DNA of 64,000 nucleotides from Paramesorhizobium endophyticum (GTDB lineage: Bacteria > Pseudomonadota > Alphaproteobacteria > Rhizobiales > Rhizobiaceae): the NCBI RefSeq assembly GCF_014640615.1, contig NZ_BMHH01000004.1, positions 186,001 to 250,000 on the forward strand. Direction: 5' to 3'. Made by a program: the position numbers and the translations under genes. Of the stretch, positions 1 through 8,725 are shown one piece after another. Below the pieces are notes generated by a model that worked only from the letters and a program-made list of their open reading frames with translations, did no database searches and was not told the DNA's origin. Each line of letters begins with the position of its first letter. Positions within the stretch are counted from its first letter, which is position 1.

Positions 1-203
1 GCAAGCAGGCCGTTTCGATCCTGGAAATGGTCATACACCACCGGCTTCGTCACCCCCGCCTTCACGGCGAGGTGGCCGAGCGTCAGCGCCTCCGTGCCTT
101 CCTGCTGTACGACGGTCCAAGCCACCGTGATCAATTGGCGGTAGCGCTCGTCGCGCGTGAGCCGCTGGCGGGGACTCGTTTCGTCCTGTTTTGTGCTTGA
201 CAT
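1..203 (-). CDS. TetR/AcrR-family transcriptional regulator, N-terminal part (cut by window edge)
   Basis: The first 67 or so codons of a DNA-binding repressor run off the left edge of the window. The visible part has the TetR helix-turn-helix: a helix around ITVAWTVVQQEG, then LTLGHLAVKAGVTKPVVYDHF at roughly residues 41-61, where the recognition helix and the conserved YxHF end are clear. The ATG at 203 sits a few bases from a palindromic operator and is divergent from the flavodoxin-fold oxidoreductase gene at 281, a classic repressor-target arrangement. The ligand-binding domain is outside the window, so the inducer cannot be guessed beyond a quinone or electrophile suggested by the neighbour. 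Confidence 0.88.
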   Translation of the reverse strand, partial: MSSTKQDETSPRQRLTRDERYRQLITVAWTVVQQEGTEALTLGHLAVKAGVTKPVVYDHFQDRNGLL

Positions 204-206
204 CGT

Positions 207-239
207 TATATACCAAAAGTAACTTACTAAAAGTATATA
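207..239. promoter_or_regulatory. Palindromic operator between TetR gene and NAD(P)H oxidoreductase gene
   Basis: Outer arms TATATAC (207-213) and GTATATA (233-239) are a perfect inverted repeat. Inside them AGTAA-C-TTACT (218-228) is a second perfect palindrome. The nested dyad lies in the 77-bp gap between two divergent starts, so a TetR dimer bound here could control both genes. The role is inferred from symmetry and position. Confidence 0.6.
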
Positions 240-280
240 GCAGCCGAGCTATCTCGGCAACAGCAAAGAGGAAATACGCC

Positions 281-898
281 ATGCACGCGCTTATCGTGGT
301 CTCGCATCCAAAAAAAGACGCCCTTACCCACGCGGTAGCAAAAGAGGTCGCCGCGGGGATCACCGCAGGGGGGCAAAATACCGCCGAAATCGCGGATCTG
401 GCGGGGGAGGGGTTCGATCCACGCTATTCGGAAAAGGATGTTGCGACCTTCCTGCGCCATACGCCGGCTCCGTCCGATGTTGTCGCCGAGCAGGCGCGGG
501 TGGACCGGGCGGATGCGCTAGTTCTCGTCTATCCGGTCTATTGGTGGTCGTTTCCCGGCTTGCTCAAGGGCTGGGTCGACCGCGTGTTTTCCAATGGATG
601 GGCCTATGACGAAACGCCTGAAACCGGCGTGGTCAAGAAGCTGCAGAGGCTGAAAGTCCATCTCGTTGCCATCGGCGGCGCAGACCTTCGAACTTATGCG
701 CGCCGTGGTTATTTCGGCGCGATGAGGACGCTGATCGAACAGGGCATCTTCGACTATTGCGGCGCCCCGGTTGTCACATCGGAACTGCTCCTCCCGCCTG
801 AGGATGGCGACTGGACGCCCAGGCTGACAGAAGCGCGCGGCATCGGCGCACGGGCGTTCAGGAATGCCGGCCTTCGCAGCGTTGTCGACGCTGCCTGA
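281..898 (+). CDS. NAD(P)H oxidoreductase, flavodoxin-fold quinone reductase family
   Basis: A 205-residue cytosolic protein of the NQO1/KefF/MdaB flavodoxin-like fold, expected to bind FMN or FAD and carry out two-electron reduction of quinones or other electrophiles with NAD(P)H. It starts with the typical beta strand MHALIVVSHPKKDALTHAVA (phosphate-binding loop SHPxxxS/T-like), has the LVYPVYWWSFPGLLKGWVDRVF signature at about residues 85-106, and ends with a family-like C-terminus. The ATG at 281 is preceded by an AGAGGAAA ribosome-binding site; an upstream in-frame extension to 191 would cross the operator and is rejected. Divergent from the TetR gene, which probably represses it. Confidence 0.88.
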   Translation: MHALIVVSHPKKDALTHAVAKEVAAGITAGGQNTAEIADLAGEGFDPRYSEKDVATFLRHTPAPSDVVAEQARVDRADALVLVYPVYWWSFPGLLKGWVDRVFSNGWAYDETPETGVVKKLQRLKVHLVAIGGADLRTYARRGYFGAMRTLIEQGIFDYCGAPVVTSELLLPPEDGDWTPRLTEARGIGARAFRNAGLRSVVDAA

Positions 899-911
899 GC
901 AGCAGGTCACG

Positions 912-1613
912 CTAACCGCACTGATATACTTTTCGCACGTCGATGGTTCGGATTGGGATATCGTCTCCCGCCGAACCAGCGCCCACGAAAGGCTTGGAGC
1001 CGACAGCCGTTATACAACCGTCTTCCCCGAGAGCGCTCCAGGTGAGAAATGGCTGCAGGCTGATGTCTATCTTCGGGATTGGAAAAGAGGTGTCGCCCTT
1101 GTAGGGGACCTTGTAGATTCGGCGCGCCGGGCGGCCGCCGGAATTCGGCAGTTGAACTGAGAGGCTCGAGAACCATGCGCCGGTGCCGGAGCCAGCGCTA
1201 TTCGAGACGGAGAAGCCGACGATATCCTTCAGCGCCATCTTGCCGTTCGGGGGCAATGGCGGCAAGACGTAACGCTTGGGGCTCGAGGGTTTGGCGTTGC
1301 CGAAGCTTTGTAGATAAGTCTGCTCCAACGACTGTAAGCTTTGGGCTCCCCGAGCACCCGGTGGTGTCCTGTTGTTCGACCAGAGGCGCCCTGCCGCGGC
1401 GCGCAATGTGCAGGGCGCTGAACCGCGATTCAACACGGCAAAAAAGGCATTGACCTTCATCATGCCGGGACGGTCGTAGGCAATCTGCCGTATTTCGAGT
1501 TGCCCGGGTGCGCAATAGGCGAGCTGCTCCGCCGCAGCAAGTTCACCAGTCGCCATAACCCCGGCGAACAATATGAGAGTGGAGAGGGCAGATAATCTGG
1601 GGCGCGCTTTCAC
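912..1613 (-). CDS. Secreted/periplasmic protein of unknown function
   Basis: A 233-residue protein that I do not recognise with confidence. Residues 1-28 form a Sec signal peptide with likely cleavage after GELAAA. The mature part has cysteines near residues 34, 68, 206 and 232 that could form disulfides. The early segment (a Cys followed by a beta-rich stretch with NRGSAPCTLRAAAG) resembles the DUF4232 style of beta-sandwich extracytoplasmic proteins, in which an N-terminal Cys and a xxPCxLxG motif pair up; this is a weak resemblance only. It is convergent with the oxidoreductase gene (13-bp gap) and stands alone upstream of the pentapeptide-repeat gene, so context gives no function. Confidence 0.75.
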   Translation of the reverse strand: MKARPRLSALSTLILFAGVMATGELAAAEQLAYCAPGQLEIRQIAYDRPGMMKVNAFFAVLNRGSAPCTLRAAAGRLWSNNRTPPGARGAQSLQSLEQTYLQSFGNAKPSSPKRYVLPPLPPNGKMALKDIVGFSVSNSAGSGTGAWFSSLSVQLPNSGGRPARRIYKVPYKGDTSFPIPKIDISLQPFLTWSALGEDGCITAVGSKPFVGAGSAGDDIPIRTIDVRKVYQCG

Positions 1614-1673
1614 ATCTCGCCTCGCTGGCTGTTTGTCCGTTGCAACGCAGTGCCGCCACTGCCGGATGGAAGA

Positions 1674-2813
1674 CTATTTCTTGCAATCCCGGTTCGAGGT
1701 CTTGCCGTCAGGCATTTTCGTGCGGCACAGAATGGCGAAGCGATAGCCTTGGCGCGTGAGCTTCGTTTCGGTGAACAATGTAGCGCCGCGCAAGTCCGCG
1801 CCTGTCAGGTTGATCTTGCCGCCGAACGCCCCCTTGGCGGCATCCGAGGGGACCGGGCCGACATCGTTCTGGCCTGCTGCCTTGTCGGAAACGCCCTGGG
1901 CATGGCCGTAGATCTTTGCGTTTCGCAAGTTCGCGCCCGTGAAATTCGCGTTATAGAAGCTGCCGCAGAGATTGGCCTTGTGCAGTTTCGCTTCGGAAAA
2001 ATCGGCGTTGGTAAAATCGGAGCAAAGGCCGTTCATGGCGTCCGGGGTGCTCTGCGCGCCGGTCAGGTTGGCGCGCTTCAATGTTGCGCCGCTCATGTTC
2101 ACCCAGAAGAGATTTGCGTCGCTCAGATTGGCTCCGGTCAGGTTCGCTCCCTTGAAGGAATTGCCGCCCAGATTGGTGCCGGTGAAATTCGTGTCCTTCA
2201 GGCTGGCTCCGTCCCAGCTCATGCTGTCGAGCGCCGACTCAGATTTCGTGTTGCAGCTGACGAAATTCGCGTGGTTGATGCGCGCGCCATCGAACACGCC
2301 GCTCGCCACTCCATTGACGGTGCAGTTCATCTTCCCGTCATCACCGGTCTTCGCCGGTTCGATGCCGCGGAGATCCGCGCCTGCAAGATTGCAATCCTTG
2401 CCGCATTGGGCGGTCCGCCGGAACGTGTCGAGCGTCGACGCAGCGGGCTTTGTGGCAGCCGTCACTTCGTTGGAAACGCCAGCTTTGGCAAGGTGCGTCT
2501 GGAGTTGTTTTGTCCGCTCGTTATAGGCGGATTCAAGGCAGCCGGGGTCACTGTTGCATTGGGCCCGCTTCTGCAGCCATTCATAGTGACTGACGGCCAA
2601 CTCCGCCCGTGCCCTGCCTTCCACCTGGCTACCGACGGTCCTGTAGAGGTCGTCGAGCTTCTGATCCTTCTGGGAAAGGCCGGCATCAGCGCAAATGGCG
2701 CGCGTGTCGGGCGCACTTGCGCTTCCGCAGCTGAAACTCGCGGCACTGCCCTGCGTCCCGAAAGACAGCAGAAGACCGGACGCCGCAAGAAGTGGGAAAG
2801 CAAGTTTTTTCAT
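1674..2813 (-). CDS. Exported LprI-like and pentapeptide-repeat protein
   Basis: A 379-residue exported protein. Residues 1-24 are a signal peptide (cleavage near GSAA-S). Residues 25-112 match the LprI N-terminal pattern: C...DTRAICADAGLSQKDQKLDDLY, then WLQKRAQC...CLESAYNERTKQL, with four cysteines. From about residue 140 to 350 it is built of pentapeptide repeats (A(D/N)LxG/F), for example ANLTGANLSDANLFWVNMSGATLKRANL, which fold as a right-handed quadrilateral beta helix. Extra cysteines in the repeat part suggest a disulfide-bonded periplasmic protein. LprI proteins have been linked to lysozyme inhibition, but whether that applies to this combined architecture is unknown. Monocistronic as far as can be seen; the AT-rich stretch 2814-2984 upstream should hold its promoter. 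Confidence 0.82.
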   Translation of the reverse strand: MKKLAFPLLAASGLLLSFGTQGSAASFSCGSASAPDTRAICADAGLSQKDQKLDDLYRTVGSQVEGRARAELAVSHYEWLQKRAQCNSDPGCLESAYNERTKQLQTHLAKAGVSNEVTAATKPAASTLDTFRRTAQCGKDCNLAGADLRGIEPAKTGDDGKMNCTVNGVASGVFDGARINHANFVSCNTKSESALDSMSWDGASLKDTNFTGTNLGGNSFKGANLTGANLSDANLFWVNMSGATLKRANLTGAQSTPDAMNGLCSDFTNADFSEAKLHKANLCGSFYNANFTGANLRNAKIYGHAQGVSDKAAGQNDVGPVPSDAAKGAFGGKINLTGADLRGATLFTETKLTRQGYRFAILCRTKMPDGKTSNRDCKK

Positions 2814-2984
2814 CTGGATGTTCTTCCATCATGGCCAAAGCATTGTGATGAATATCCAAATGAAAGGTAAAATATTTATAAATATTTAATCACGTTATAC
2901 ATAAAATACTACAGGCTACATGGAAATATTGGCTGATGGCAAATAATAAGGCCCGAGCGGATATGGTTATATCCGCTGGCCGGT

Positions 2985-3410
2985 TTACATCATTTCTTTT
3001 TCGGCAGCGTCGGGCTGTTCGACGCGCAGGACGGTCAACTCATATCGACGCCCGCCACGGGCCGTCCAACTGATCGATTGGCCAGCGGAAAGTCCGATAA
3101 GCGCGGTGCCGATGGGCGTCAGGATGGAAATCCGGTTTTGCGCGATATCCGCCTCGCCGGGAAAAACAAGCGTCACCCGCTTTTGCTGGGCACTGTCGGA
3201 GCGAAACTCGACGGTCGATCCCATCCGCACGACATCGGCCGGAACGGCTGAAGCCGGGACGACCTTCGCCCGTTCCATTTCCACCTGCAATTCCTCCGCG
3301 ACCTCGGGGAAGCGGTCATAGGCATCCTCGGCGAGGTTCGTAAGGCGCTTGTGATCGATGTCGCTGACGATAATCCTGGGCTTGCGCCCACTCTTCTTGG
3401 GCTGGGTCAT
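2985..3410 (-). CDS. rnk: Rnk/GreA-GreB family RNA polymerase-interacting protein (nucleoside diphosphate kinase regulator type)
   Basis: A 141-residue protein with a basic N-terminus (PKKSGRKPRIIVSDIDHKRL), a short helical region typical of Rnk (LAEDAYDRFPEVAEELQVEMERAKVV) and a C-terminal GreA/GreB FKBP-like domain (MGSTVEFRSD...VTLVFPGEADIAQNRISILTPIGTALIGL). Rnk-type proteins bind RNA polymerase at the secondary channel but lack the long coiled coil needed for transcript cleavage. The start at 3410 is chosen because the family motif begins there and GGAG lies just upstream; a longer frame reaching 3524 would add an unrelated 38 residues. About 300 bases (3411-3710) without a gene separate it from the MFS gene; apart from the hairpin at 3703-3738 I see nothing defined there. 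Confidence 0.85.
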   Translation of the reverse strand: MTQPKKSGRKPRIIVSDIDHKRLTNLAEDAYDRFPEVAEELQVEMERAKVVPASAVPADVVRMGSTVEFRSDSAQQKRVTLVFPGEADIAQNRISILTPIGTALIGLSAGQSISWTARGGRRYELTVLRVEQPDAAEKEMM

Positions 3411-3695
3411 GGCTAAATCTCCGGATGACGCATGGCTGCGCGTCCAGCGCGAACCTTGCCGTATCAAAATGATGGGAATGTTTAACGCCTCAAGGATCGA
3501 GGCCTGCGCGAAATACAGTATCACGCCCCCCGAACTCGGGGCGCAATGGCCGAGCTCAGGGGCTACGATTCCGCGATCGGATGCATCCGGAAGAATGTGG
3601 CGCGTGTGTTAACCATGCGCGATAGTTTGTGCGTTTCCGCGTGATTGTCAAGCTGATTGCCAATCCAGCGGGAACGCACGCGCTGCATCCCTATG

Positions 3696-3738
3696 AAAAG
3701 GGCGAGCCGGTTACCGCCGCTGGCGGCGCACCGGCTCG
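3696..3738 (-). terminator. Stem-loop across the 3' end of the MFS gene
   Basis: CGAGCCGGT (3703-3711) and ACCGGCTCG (3730-3738) form a perfect 9-bp stem with an inner CCGCC/GGCGG stem. It overlaps the last codons and the stop of the MFS gene. In the direction of transcription it is followed by CCCTTTT, a short T-run, so it may be a weak intrinsic terminator between the MFS gene and rnk. Confidence 0.5.
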
Positions 3739-5075
3739 GTTCCGTAGTCGAGTATGCGGCTGAGGCTCAGGGCCAGCAATGTGCAGATCGCGCCGGAGAT
3801 CAGGTAGCCGCCGATGAAGATGATGCCGAAGCCGCTGGCGAGCCCCAGCGCGACCAAGGGCGCGAAACCGGCGCCGATCAGCCATGCGAGGTCGGATGTA
3901 AGCGCTGCGCCGGTGTAGCGGTAAACGCGCCCGAACCGCGAGGAGACTGCACCGGATGCCTGGCCGAAGGAAAGACCGAGAATGCCGAAGCCGATGATGA
4001 TGAAGGCGTCCTGGCCCGCGCTGCCCGCGTCGAGCAGGAAGGGCGCGGAAAACGAGAAGATTCCGATGATGATGGCGCCGATCATCAGCTGGCTGCGCCG
4101 CCCGATGCGGTCGGCGATGAGTCCGGAAAGCACGATGCCGATGATTCCCACAATCGCGCCCGCCACCTGCACCAGAAGGAATTTCGACACCGGCTGGCCG
4201 CCATGCAGCATCACCCAGCTCAGGGGGAAGATCGTGACGAGATGGAACATCGCAAAGCTTGCCAGCGGCACGAACGCGCCGAGCACCACGTCTGCCGCGT
4301 GCTTGCTCAGCATCTCGAAGACCGGGCGGGCTTCCAGTTCCTTGGCCTCCATAGCGACGCCGAATTCCTTGCTGGCGACGATGCGCAGCCGTGCGAACAG
4401 CGCCACCACATTGATCGCAAAGGCGACGAAGAACGGATAGCGCCAGCCCCAGGAAAGGAAATCCTGTGCCGAGAGGTTGGAATAGAAGTACCAGAACAGG
4501 AGGCTCGCCAGCGCGAAGCCGATGGGCGCGCCGACCTGCGGGATCATCGCATACCAGCCGCGCTGGTTCTTCGGTGCGTTGATATTGAGAAGCGAGGCAA
4601 GGCCGTCCCATGCGCCGCCGAGCGCGAAACCCTGACCCAGCCGGAACAGCGCCAGGAGCGCCACGGCCCAGTAGCCGATCGTCTCATAGCCCGGCATGAA
4701 GGCGATGGATGCAGTGGAGCCGCCGAGGATGAAAAGCGCAATCGTCAGCTTGGTGCCACGCCCGTAATGCCGGTCGATCCATGTGAAGACGAAGGTGCCC
4801 ACCGGACGCGCCAGAAAGGCGAGCGAGAATATCGCGAAGGACATCATCTGCGCCGCGAGCGGCGTGGGCGCGAAGGGGAAGATAAATTTCGGGAAGACCA
4901 GAATGGCACCGAGACCGAAGACGAAGAAATCGAAGAATTCCGACAATCGGGCGATCACCACGCCGATGGCGATGCTGCCAGGCGCAATCGGCTTGCCACT
5001 GTTTACGCGGCGGGCGTCCCTTTCGAGGCTCGAAGACGTCGGTCCTTCGAACCAGGGTTTGGCAATCGTGCTCAT
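3711..5075 (-). CDS. MFS transporter, metabolite:H+ symporter (MHS)-like
   Basis: A 454-residue inner-membrane protein with about 12 hydrophobic segments. The N-terminal half has the MHS-type start (IAIGVVIARLSEFFDFFVFGLGAILVFPKFIFP) and the loop RPVGTFVFTWIDRHYGRGTKLT, a version of the MFS motif between TM2 and TM3; a second related loop (GLIADRIGRRSQLM) opens the C-terminal half. Such proteins import organic acids, betaines or sugars with protons; the substrate here is unknown. It has a strong AGGAGGAAAT ribosome-binding site. A perfect FNR/FixK box lies about 51 bases upstream of the ATG, suggesting oxygen-linked control. Divergent from cyoABCD across 436 bp. Confidence 0.85.
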   Translation of the reverse strand: MSTIAKPWFEGPTSSSLERDARRVNSGKPIAPGSIAIGVVIARLSEFFDFFVFGLGAILVFPKFIFPFAPTPLAAQMMSFAIFSLAFLARPVGTFVFTWIDRHYGRGTKLTIALFILGGSTASIAFMPGYETIGYWAVALLALFRLGQGFALGGAWDGLASLLNINAPKNQRGWYAMIPQVGAPIGFALASLLFWYFYSNLSAQDFLSWGWRYPFFVAFAINVVALFARLRIVASKEFGVAMEAKELEARPVFEMLSKHAADVVLGAFVPLASFAMFHLVTIFPLSWVMLHGGQPVSKFLLVQVAGAIVGIIGIVLSGLIADRIGRRSQLMIGAIIIGIFSFSAPFLLDAGSAGQDAFIIIGFGILGLSFGQASGAVSSRFGRVYRYTGAALTSDLAWLIGAGFAPLVALGLASGFGIIFIGGYLISGAICTLLALSLSRILDYGTEPVRRQRR

Positions 5076-5511
5076 TCTATTTCCTCCTGCTTTATCTCCA
5101 CCTCGAAACGAATGTCGGACAAACTTTGATCCAGATCAAGGAATCTTTCCCCAAAAAGCCGAGGGCAAGATGCAATAGTATCTGGTCACATCGTTATTGT
5201 GTGTTAATTTGATACTTACGTTAATTTTCTTGGGGAAGCTATTGTATGGAGATGTAAAATGGGCAAGTTTGAAATCTATAGGCAAGAATAAACAGAATTC
5301 TTAAATCGCATGTCGTGAATCGCCGTTCACGGGAATTCGATCTGAACTTTCCAAAGGGAACTTCGAATCGCCACACTCGTCGGCAATGCCCATGATCGGA
5401 GTGTTTGCTGCGGTGCGGTAAATTGTTGCAGTGCGGCCAACCGCCTCATTCCGCGAGGGTGGCGTTGCCATTACTGCACGCCGAGTCACAAACTAAATTC
5501 AAGCATGCGAG
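5076..5511. other. Divergent intergenic region between MFS gene and cyoA
   Basis: No supported gene in 436 bp. The part next to the MFS gene holds its ribosome-binding site and an FNR/FixK box (5126-5139); 5170-5310 is AT-rich and probably carries promoters. A short open frame on the minus strand (5301-5489) lacks a good ribosome-binding site and is not called. The cyo promoter should lie between about 5200 and 5500 but I could not fix it. Confidence 0.6.
5126..5139. promoter_or_regulatory. FNR/FixK-type binding site
   Basis: TTGATCCAGATCAA is a perfect match to the FNR/FixK/Anr consensus TTGAT-N4-ATCAA. Its centre is about 57 bases upstream of the MFS start codon and about 380 upstream of cyoA. 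Hyphomicrobiales use FixK/FnrN proteins in micro-oxic control, so either the MFS gene or, less likely from distance, the cyo operon could be the target. Confidence 0.65.
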
Positions 5512-6663
5512 ATGCCCATGCATCCAAAAACTCTTGGACGATTGGCCGCCTTCCTGATCCTGCCTGCAGCGCTGTCCGGCTGCAATTGGGTCGTCATGTC
5601 TCCTTCCGGCGACATCGCCCGGCAGCAGGCAGACCTGATTCTCATCTCGACGGCATTGATGCTGATCATCATCGTGCCCGTCATTTTCCTGACGCTGTTC
5701 TTCGCGTGGAAGTACCGTCAGTCCAACCGCGACGCGGCCTATGAGCCGGAGTGGAGCCATTCGACCCGGCTCGAAGTGATCATCTGGTCGGCGCCGCTCG
5801 CGATCATCATCGCGCTGGGTGCCATCACCTGGATGAGCACGCACAAGCTCGATCCCTACCGCCCCCTTGACGAGATCGCGCCGGGCCGGCCCATCGCCGC
5901 CGATGTCAAGCCGCTGACGGTGGAAGTGGTGGCGCTCGACTGGAAATGGCTGTTCATCTATCCCGACTACGGCATCGCCAGTTTGAACGAGATGGCCGCG
6001 CCGATCGATGTGCCGATCCGGTTCAAGATCACCGCCTCCTCGGTCATGAACTCCTTCTACGTTCCGGCGCTGGCGGGCCAGATCTACGCCATGCCGGGCA
6101 TGGAGACGAAGCTGCACGCGGTCATCAACAAGCCGGGCGATTATGACGGCTTCTCCGCCAATTTCAGCGGCGCCGGCTTCTCGCATATGCGCTTCAAGTT
6201 CCTTGGGCGCGACCAGGCAGGTTTCGATGCCTGGGTTGCCTCGGTGAAGGAGAAGGGAACCGCCCTTACGCGGGCCGACTACCAGAAGCTCGAGCTGCCG
6301 AGCGAAAAGGAGCCGGTGCGCTATTATTCCTCGGTGGATAGCAATCTCTTCGATGCGATCCTCAACATGTGCGTCGATCCTTCCAAGATGTGCATGAAGG
6401 AAATGGCGATGATCGACGCCCAGGGCGGCGGGGGCAAGGAATCGGCCAACACCGTGTTGCGCCTCACCTATGACCGCGAACGCAAATGGGGCGCTATCGG
6501 CAACCAGTCGCGTCCGTTCCTGCTGTCGCAGTGCACGCCGCAGGGCACGGGACCGGGAGGCAGCGTGGTGCTTCCGCCGCAGAACCGCTCGGCCTACCCG
6601 ACTTTCGGCAAGGTGAAGGGCGAGGAGCTGAGCCAGGTTTCGACCGGCACGGTCCTCAGATAG
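5512..6663 (+). CDS. cyoA: Cytochrome bo3 ubiquinol oxidase subunit II
   Basis: A 383-residue lipoprotein subunit of the haem-copper quinol oxidase. The N-terminus is a lipoprotein signal (LILPAALSGC, lipobox LSGC, Cys about residue 24), followed by two transmembrane helices (LISTALMLIIIVPVIFLTLFFAW and LEVIIWSAPLAIIIALGAITW) and a periplasmic cupredoxin domain (VEVVALDWKWLFIYPDYGIAS...VMNSFYVPALAGQIYAMPGM). The CuA-binding Cys and His set of cytochrome c oxidases is absent, as expected for a quinol oxidase. First gene of cyoABCD. The call uses the ATG at 5512; a second in-frame ATG at 5518 is possible and neither has a strong ribosome-binding site. Confidence 0.95.
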   Translation: MPMHPKTLGRLAAFLILPAALSGCNWVVMSPSGDIARQQADLILISTALMLIIIVPVIFLTLFFAWKYRQSNRDAAYEPEWSHSTRLEVIIWSAPLAIIIALGAITWMSTHKLDPYRPLDEIAPGRPIAADVKPLTVEVVALDWKWLFIYPDYGIASLNEMAAPIDVPIRFKITASSVMNSFYVPALAGQIYAMPGMETKLHAVINKPGDYDGFSANFSGAGFSHMRFKFLGRDQAGFDAWVASVKEKGTALTRADYQKLELPSEKEPVRYYSSVDSNLFDAILNMCVDPSKMCMKEMAMIDAQGGGGKESANTVLRLTYDRERKWGAIGNQSRPFLLSQCTPQGTGPGGSVVLPPQNRSAYPTFGKVKGEELSQVSTGTVLR

Positions 6664-6717
6664 TCCTGTATTCAACTGGCGGTGCCCGAGGGCGCCGCCA
6701 TGTAAAGGTTTAGACGC

Positions 6718-8721
6718 ATGTTTTCCAATCCTGACCTTCTGAAGTTCATCTTCGGCCGGTTGACGCTGGAATCGATTCCCTATCACGAACCGATTCTCGT
6801 CGCGACGTTCATCGGCGTCGCGATCGGCGGCCTCGCCGTGCTCGGGCTCATCACCTATTACCGATTCTGGGGCACGCTCTGGCGCGACTGGATCACCAGT
6901 GTCGATCACAAGAAGATCGGCATCATGTATATCATCCTCGGGCTGATCATGCTGCTGCGCGGCTTCTCCGACGCCATCATGATGCGCGCCCAACAGGCCA
7001 TTGCCTTCGGCGGCAATGAAGGCTATCTGCCGCCGCACCATTACGACCAGATCTTCACGGCCCATGGCGTCATCATGATCTTCTTCGTGGCAATGCCGCT
7101 CGTCACGGGCCTGATGAACTATGTCGTGCCGCTGCAGATCGGCGCGCGCGACGTGTCGTTCCCATTCCTCAACAATTTCTCGTTCTGGATGACCACGGCG
7201 GGCGCGATCATCATCATGCTCTCGCTGTTCATCGGCGAGTTCGCCAAGACCGGCTGGCTGGCCTATCCGCCGCTTTCGGGCATCGCGTACAGTCCTGATG
7301 TCGGAGTGGATTATTATATCTGGGGCCTGCAGGTTGCCGGCATCGGCACGACGCTATCGGGCATCAACCTGATCGCGACCATCGTGAAAATGCGCGCGCC
7401 GGGCATGACCTTCATGAAGATGCCTATCTTCACCTGGACCGCACTCGTCACCAACATCTTGATCGTCGCCTCCTTCCCGGTGCTGACCGCCGTGCTCGCG
7501 CTCCTGTCGCTCGACCGCTATGTCGGCACCAATTTCTTCACGAACGATCTGGGCGGCAACCCAATGATGTACGTGAATTTGATCTGGATCTGGGGCCATC
7601 CGGAGGTCTATATCCTCGTGCTTCCGGCCTTCGGCATCTTCTCCGAGGTCGTCTCGACCTTCTCGTCCAAGCGCCTGTTCGGCTACACCTCGATGGTCTA
7701 CGCCACCTGCGTCATCATGATCCTCTCCTACCTCGTGTGGCTGCATCACTTCTTCACGATGGGCTCTGGCGCATCGGTGAACGCCTTCTTCGGCATCACC
7801 ACCATGATCATCTCGATCCCGACGGGCGCGAAGATGTTCAACTGGCTCTTCACCATGTACAAAGGCCGGATCCGTTATGAATTGCCGATGCTATGGACGG
7901 TCGGCTTCATGGTGACTTTCACCATAGGTGGCATGACCGGCGTCATGCTCGCGGTGCCGCCGGCCGACTTCGTGCTCCACAACTCGCTGTTCCTGATCGC
8001 GCATTTCCACAATGTGATCATCGGCGGCGTTCTGTTCGGCATGTTCGCGGGCATCACCTACTGGTTCCCGAAGGCGTTCGGCTTCAAGCTCGATCCGTTC
8101 TGGGGCAAGATGAGCTTCTGGTTCTGGCAAATCGGCTTCTTCGTCGCCTTCATGCCGCTCTATGTGCTCGGCCTGATGGGCGTGACGCGCCGCATGAGCC
8201 ACTTTGACGACCCGTCGCTGCAGATCTGGTTCGAGATTGCCGCGCTGGGCGCCGTGCTCATCGCGATCGGCATCGCCTCGTTCCTCATCCAGCTCGTCGT
8301 CAGCTTCCGCAAACGCGAGGCGTTGACTGACTTGACGGGCGATCCCTGGGACGGACGGACGCTGGAATGGTCGACCTCATCGCCGCCGCCGGAGTATAAC
8401 TTCGCCTTCACGCCGATCGTCCGTGACCATGACAGCTGGTACGATATGAAGAAGCGCGGGCACACGCGTCCGCTGGAAGGCTACATACCGATCCACATGC
8501 CCAAGAACACCGGCACGGGTGCAATCCTCGCCGCCTTCAGCATCGCCTTCGCCTTCGGAATGGTCTGGCATATGTGGTGGCTGGCGATCCTCTCCTTCGT
8601 CGCCATGATCGCCATCGCGATCGGCCATACCTTCAACTACAACCGGGATTATTTCATCCCTGCCGAAACCGTGGCCGCGACAGAAAACGCGCGCACCAGA
8701 CTGCTCGCGGGACAGAACTGA
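6718..8721 (+). CDS. cyoB: Cytochrome bo3 ubiquinol oxidase subunit I
   Basis: A 667-residue catalytic subunit with about 15 membrane helices. It reduces O2 to water with electrons from ubiquinol and pumps protons. Key residues are visible: the low-spin haem ligand in [10 protein letters not shown], the CuB site in [15 protein letters not shown] (His with the cross-linked Tyr four residues on) and the His pair in [11 protein letters not shown], and the haem ligands in HFHNVIIGG. The N-terminal SVDHKKIG and C-terminal extensions are typical of CyoB rather than of CtaD. It follows cyoA by 54 bp and is followed by cyoC after 4 bp. Confidence 0.97.
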   Translation: MFSNPDLLKFIFGRLTLESIPYHEPILVATFIGVAIGGLAVLGLITYYRFWGTLWRDWITSVDHKKIGIMYIILGLIMLLRGFSDAIMMRAQQAIAFGGNEGYLPPHHYDQIFTAHGVIMIFFVAMPLVTGLMNYVVPLQIGARDVSFPFLNNFSFWMTTAGAIIIMLSLFIGEFAKTGWLAYPPLSGIAYSPDVGVDYYIWGLQVAGIGTTLSGINLIATIVKMRAPGMTFMKMPIFTWTALVTNILIVASFPVLTAVLALLSLDRYVGTNFFTNDLGGNPMMYVNLIWIWGHPEVYILVLPAFGIFSEVVSTFSSKRLFGYTSMVYATCVIMILSYLVWLHHFFTMGSGASVNAFFGITTMIISIPTGAKMFNWLFTMYKGRIRYELPMLWTVGFMVTFTIGGMTGVMLAVPPADFVLHNSLFLIAHFHNVIIGGVLFGMFAGITYWFPKAFGFKLDPFWGKMSFWFWQIGFFVAFMPLYVLGLMGVTRRMSHFDDPSLQIWFEIAALGAVLIAIGIASFLIQLVVSFRKREALTDLTGDPWDGRTLEWSTSSPPPEYNFAFTPIVRDHDSWYDMKKRGHTRPLEGYIPIHMPKNTGTGAILAAFSIAFAFGMVWHMWWLAILSFVAMIAIAIGHTFNYNRDYFIPAETVAATENARTRLLAGQN

Positions 8722-8725
8722 AACC

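Noticed and set aside
1650-2870. Long open frame (406 codons) on the plus strand opposite the pentapeptide-repeat gene
   Set aside because: It is an antisense shadow: the minus-strand gene has a signal peptide, LprI motif and clear pentapeptide repeats, whereas this frame shows no recognisable domain.
3657-5129. 490-codon plus-strand frame opposite the MFS gene
   Set aside because: Composition is rich in charged residues typical of an antisense reading of a GC-rich membrane-protein gene; the MFS frame has helices and motifs.
5301-5489. 62-codon minus-strand frame between MFS gene and cyoA
   Set aside because: No ribosome-binding site or recognisable sequence; lies in a likely promoter region.
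5446-7065. 539-codon minus-strand frame opposite cyoA and cyoB
   Set aside because: Shadow of well-identified oxidase genes with no domain of its own.
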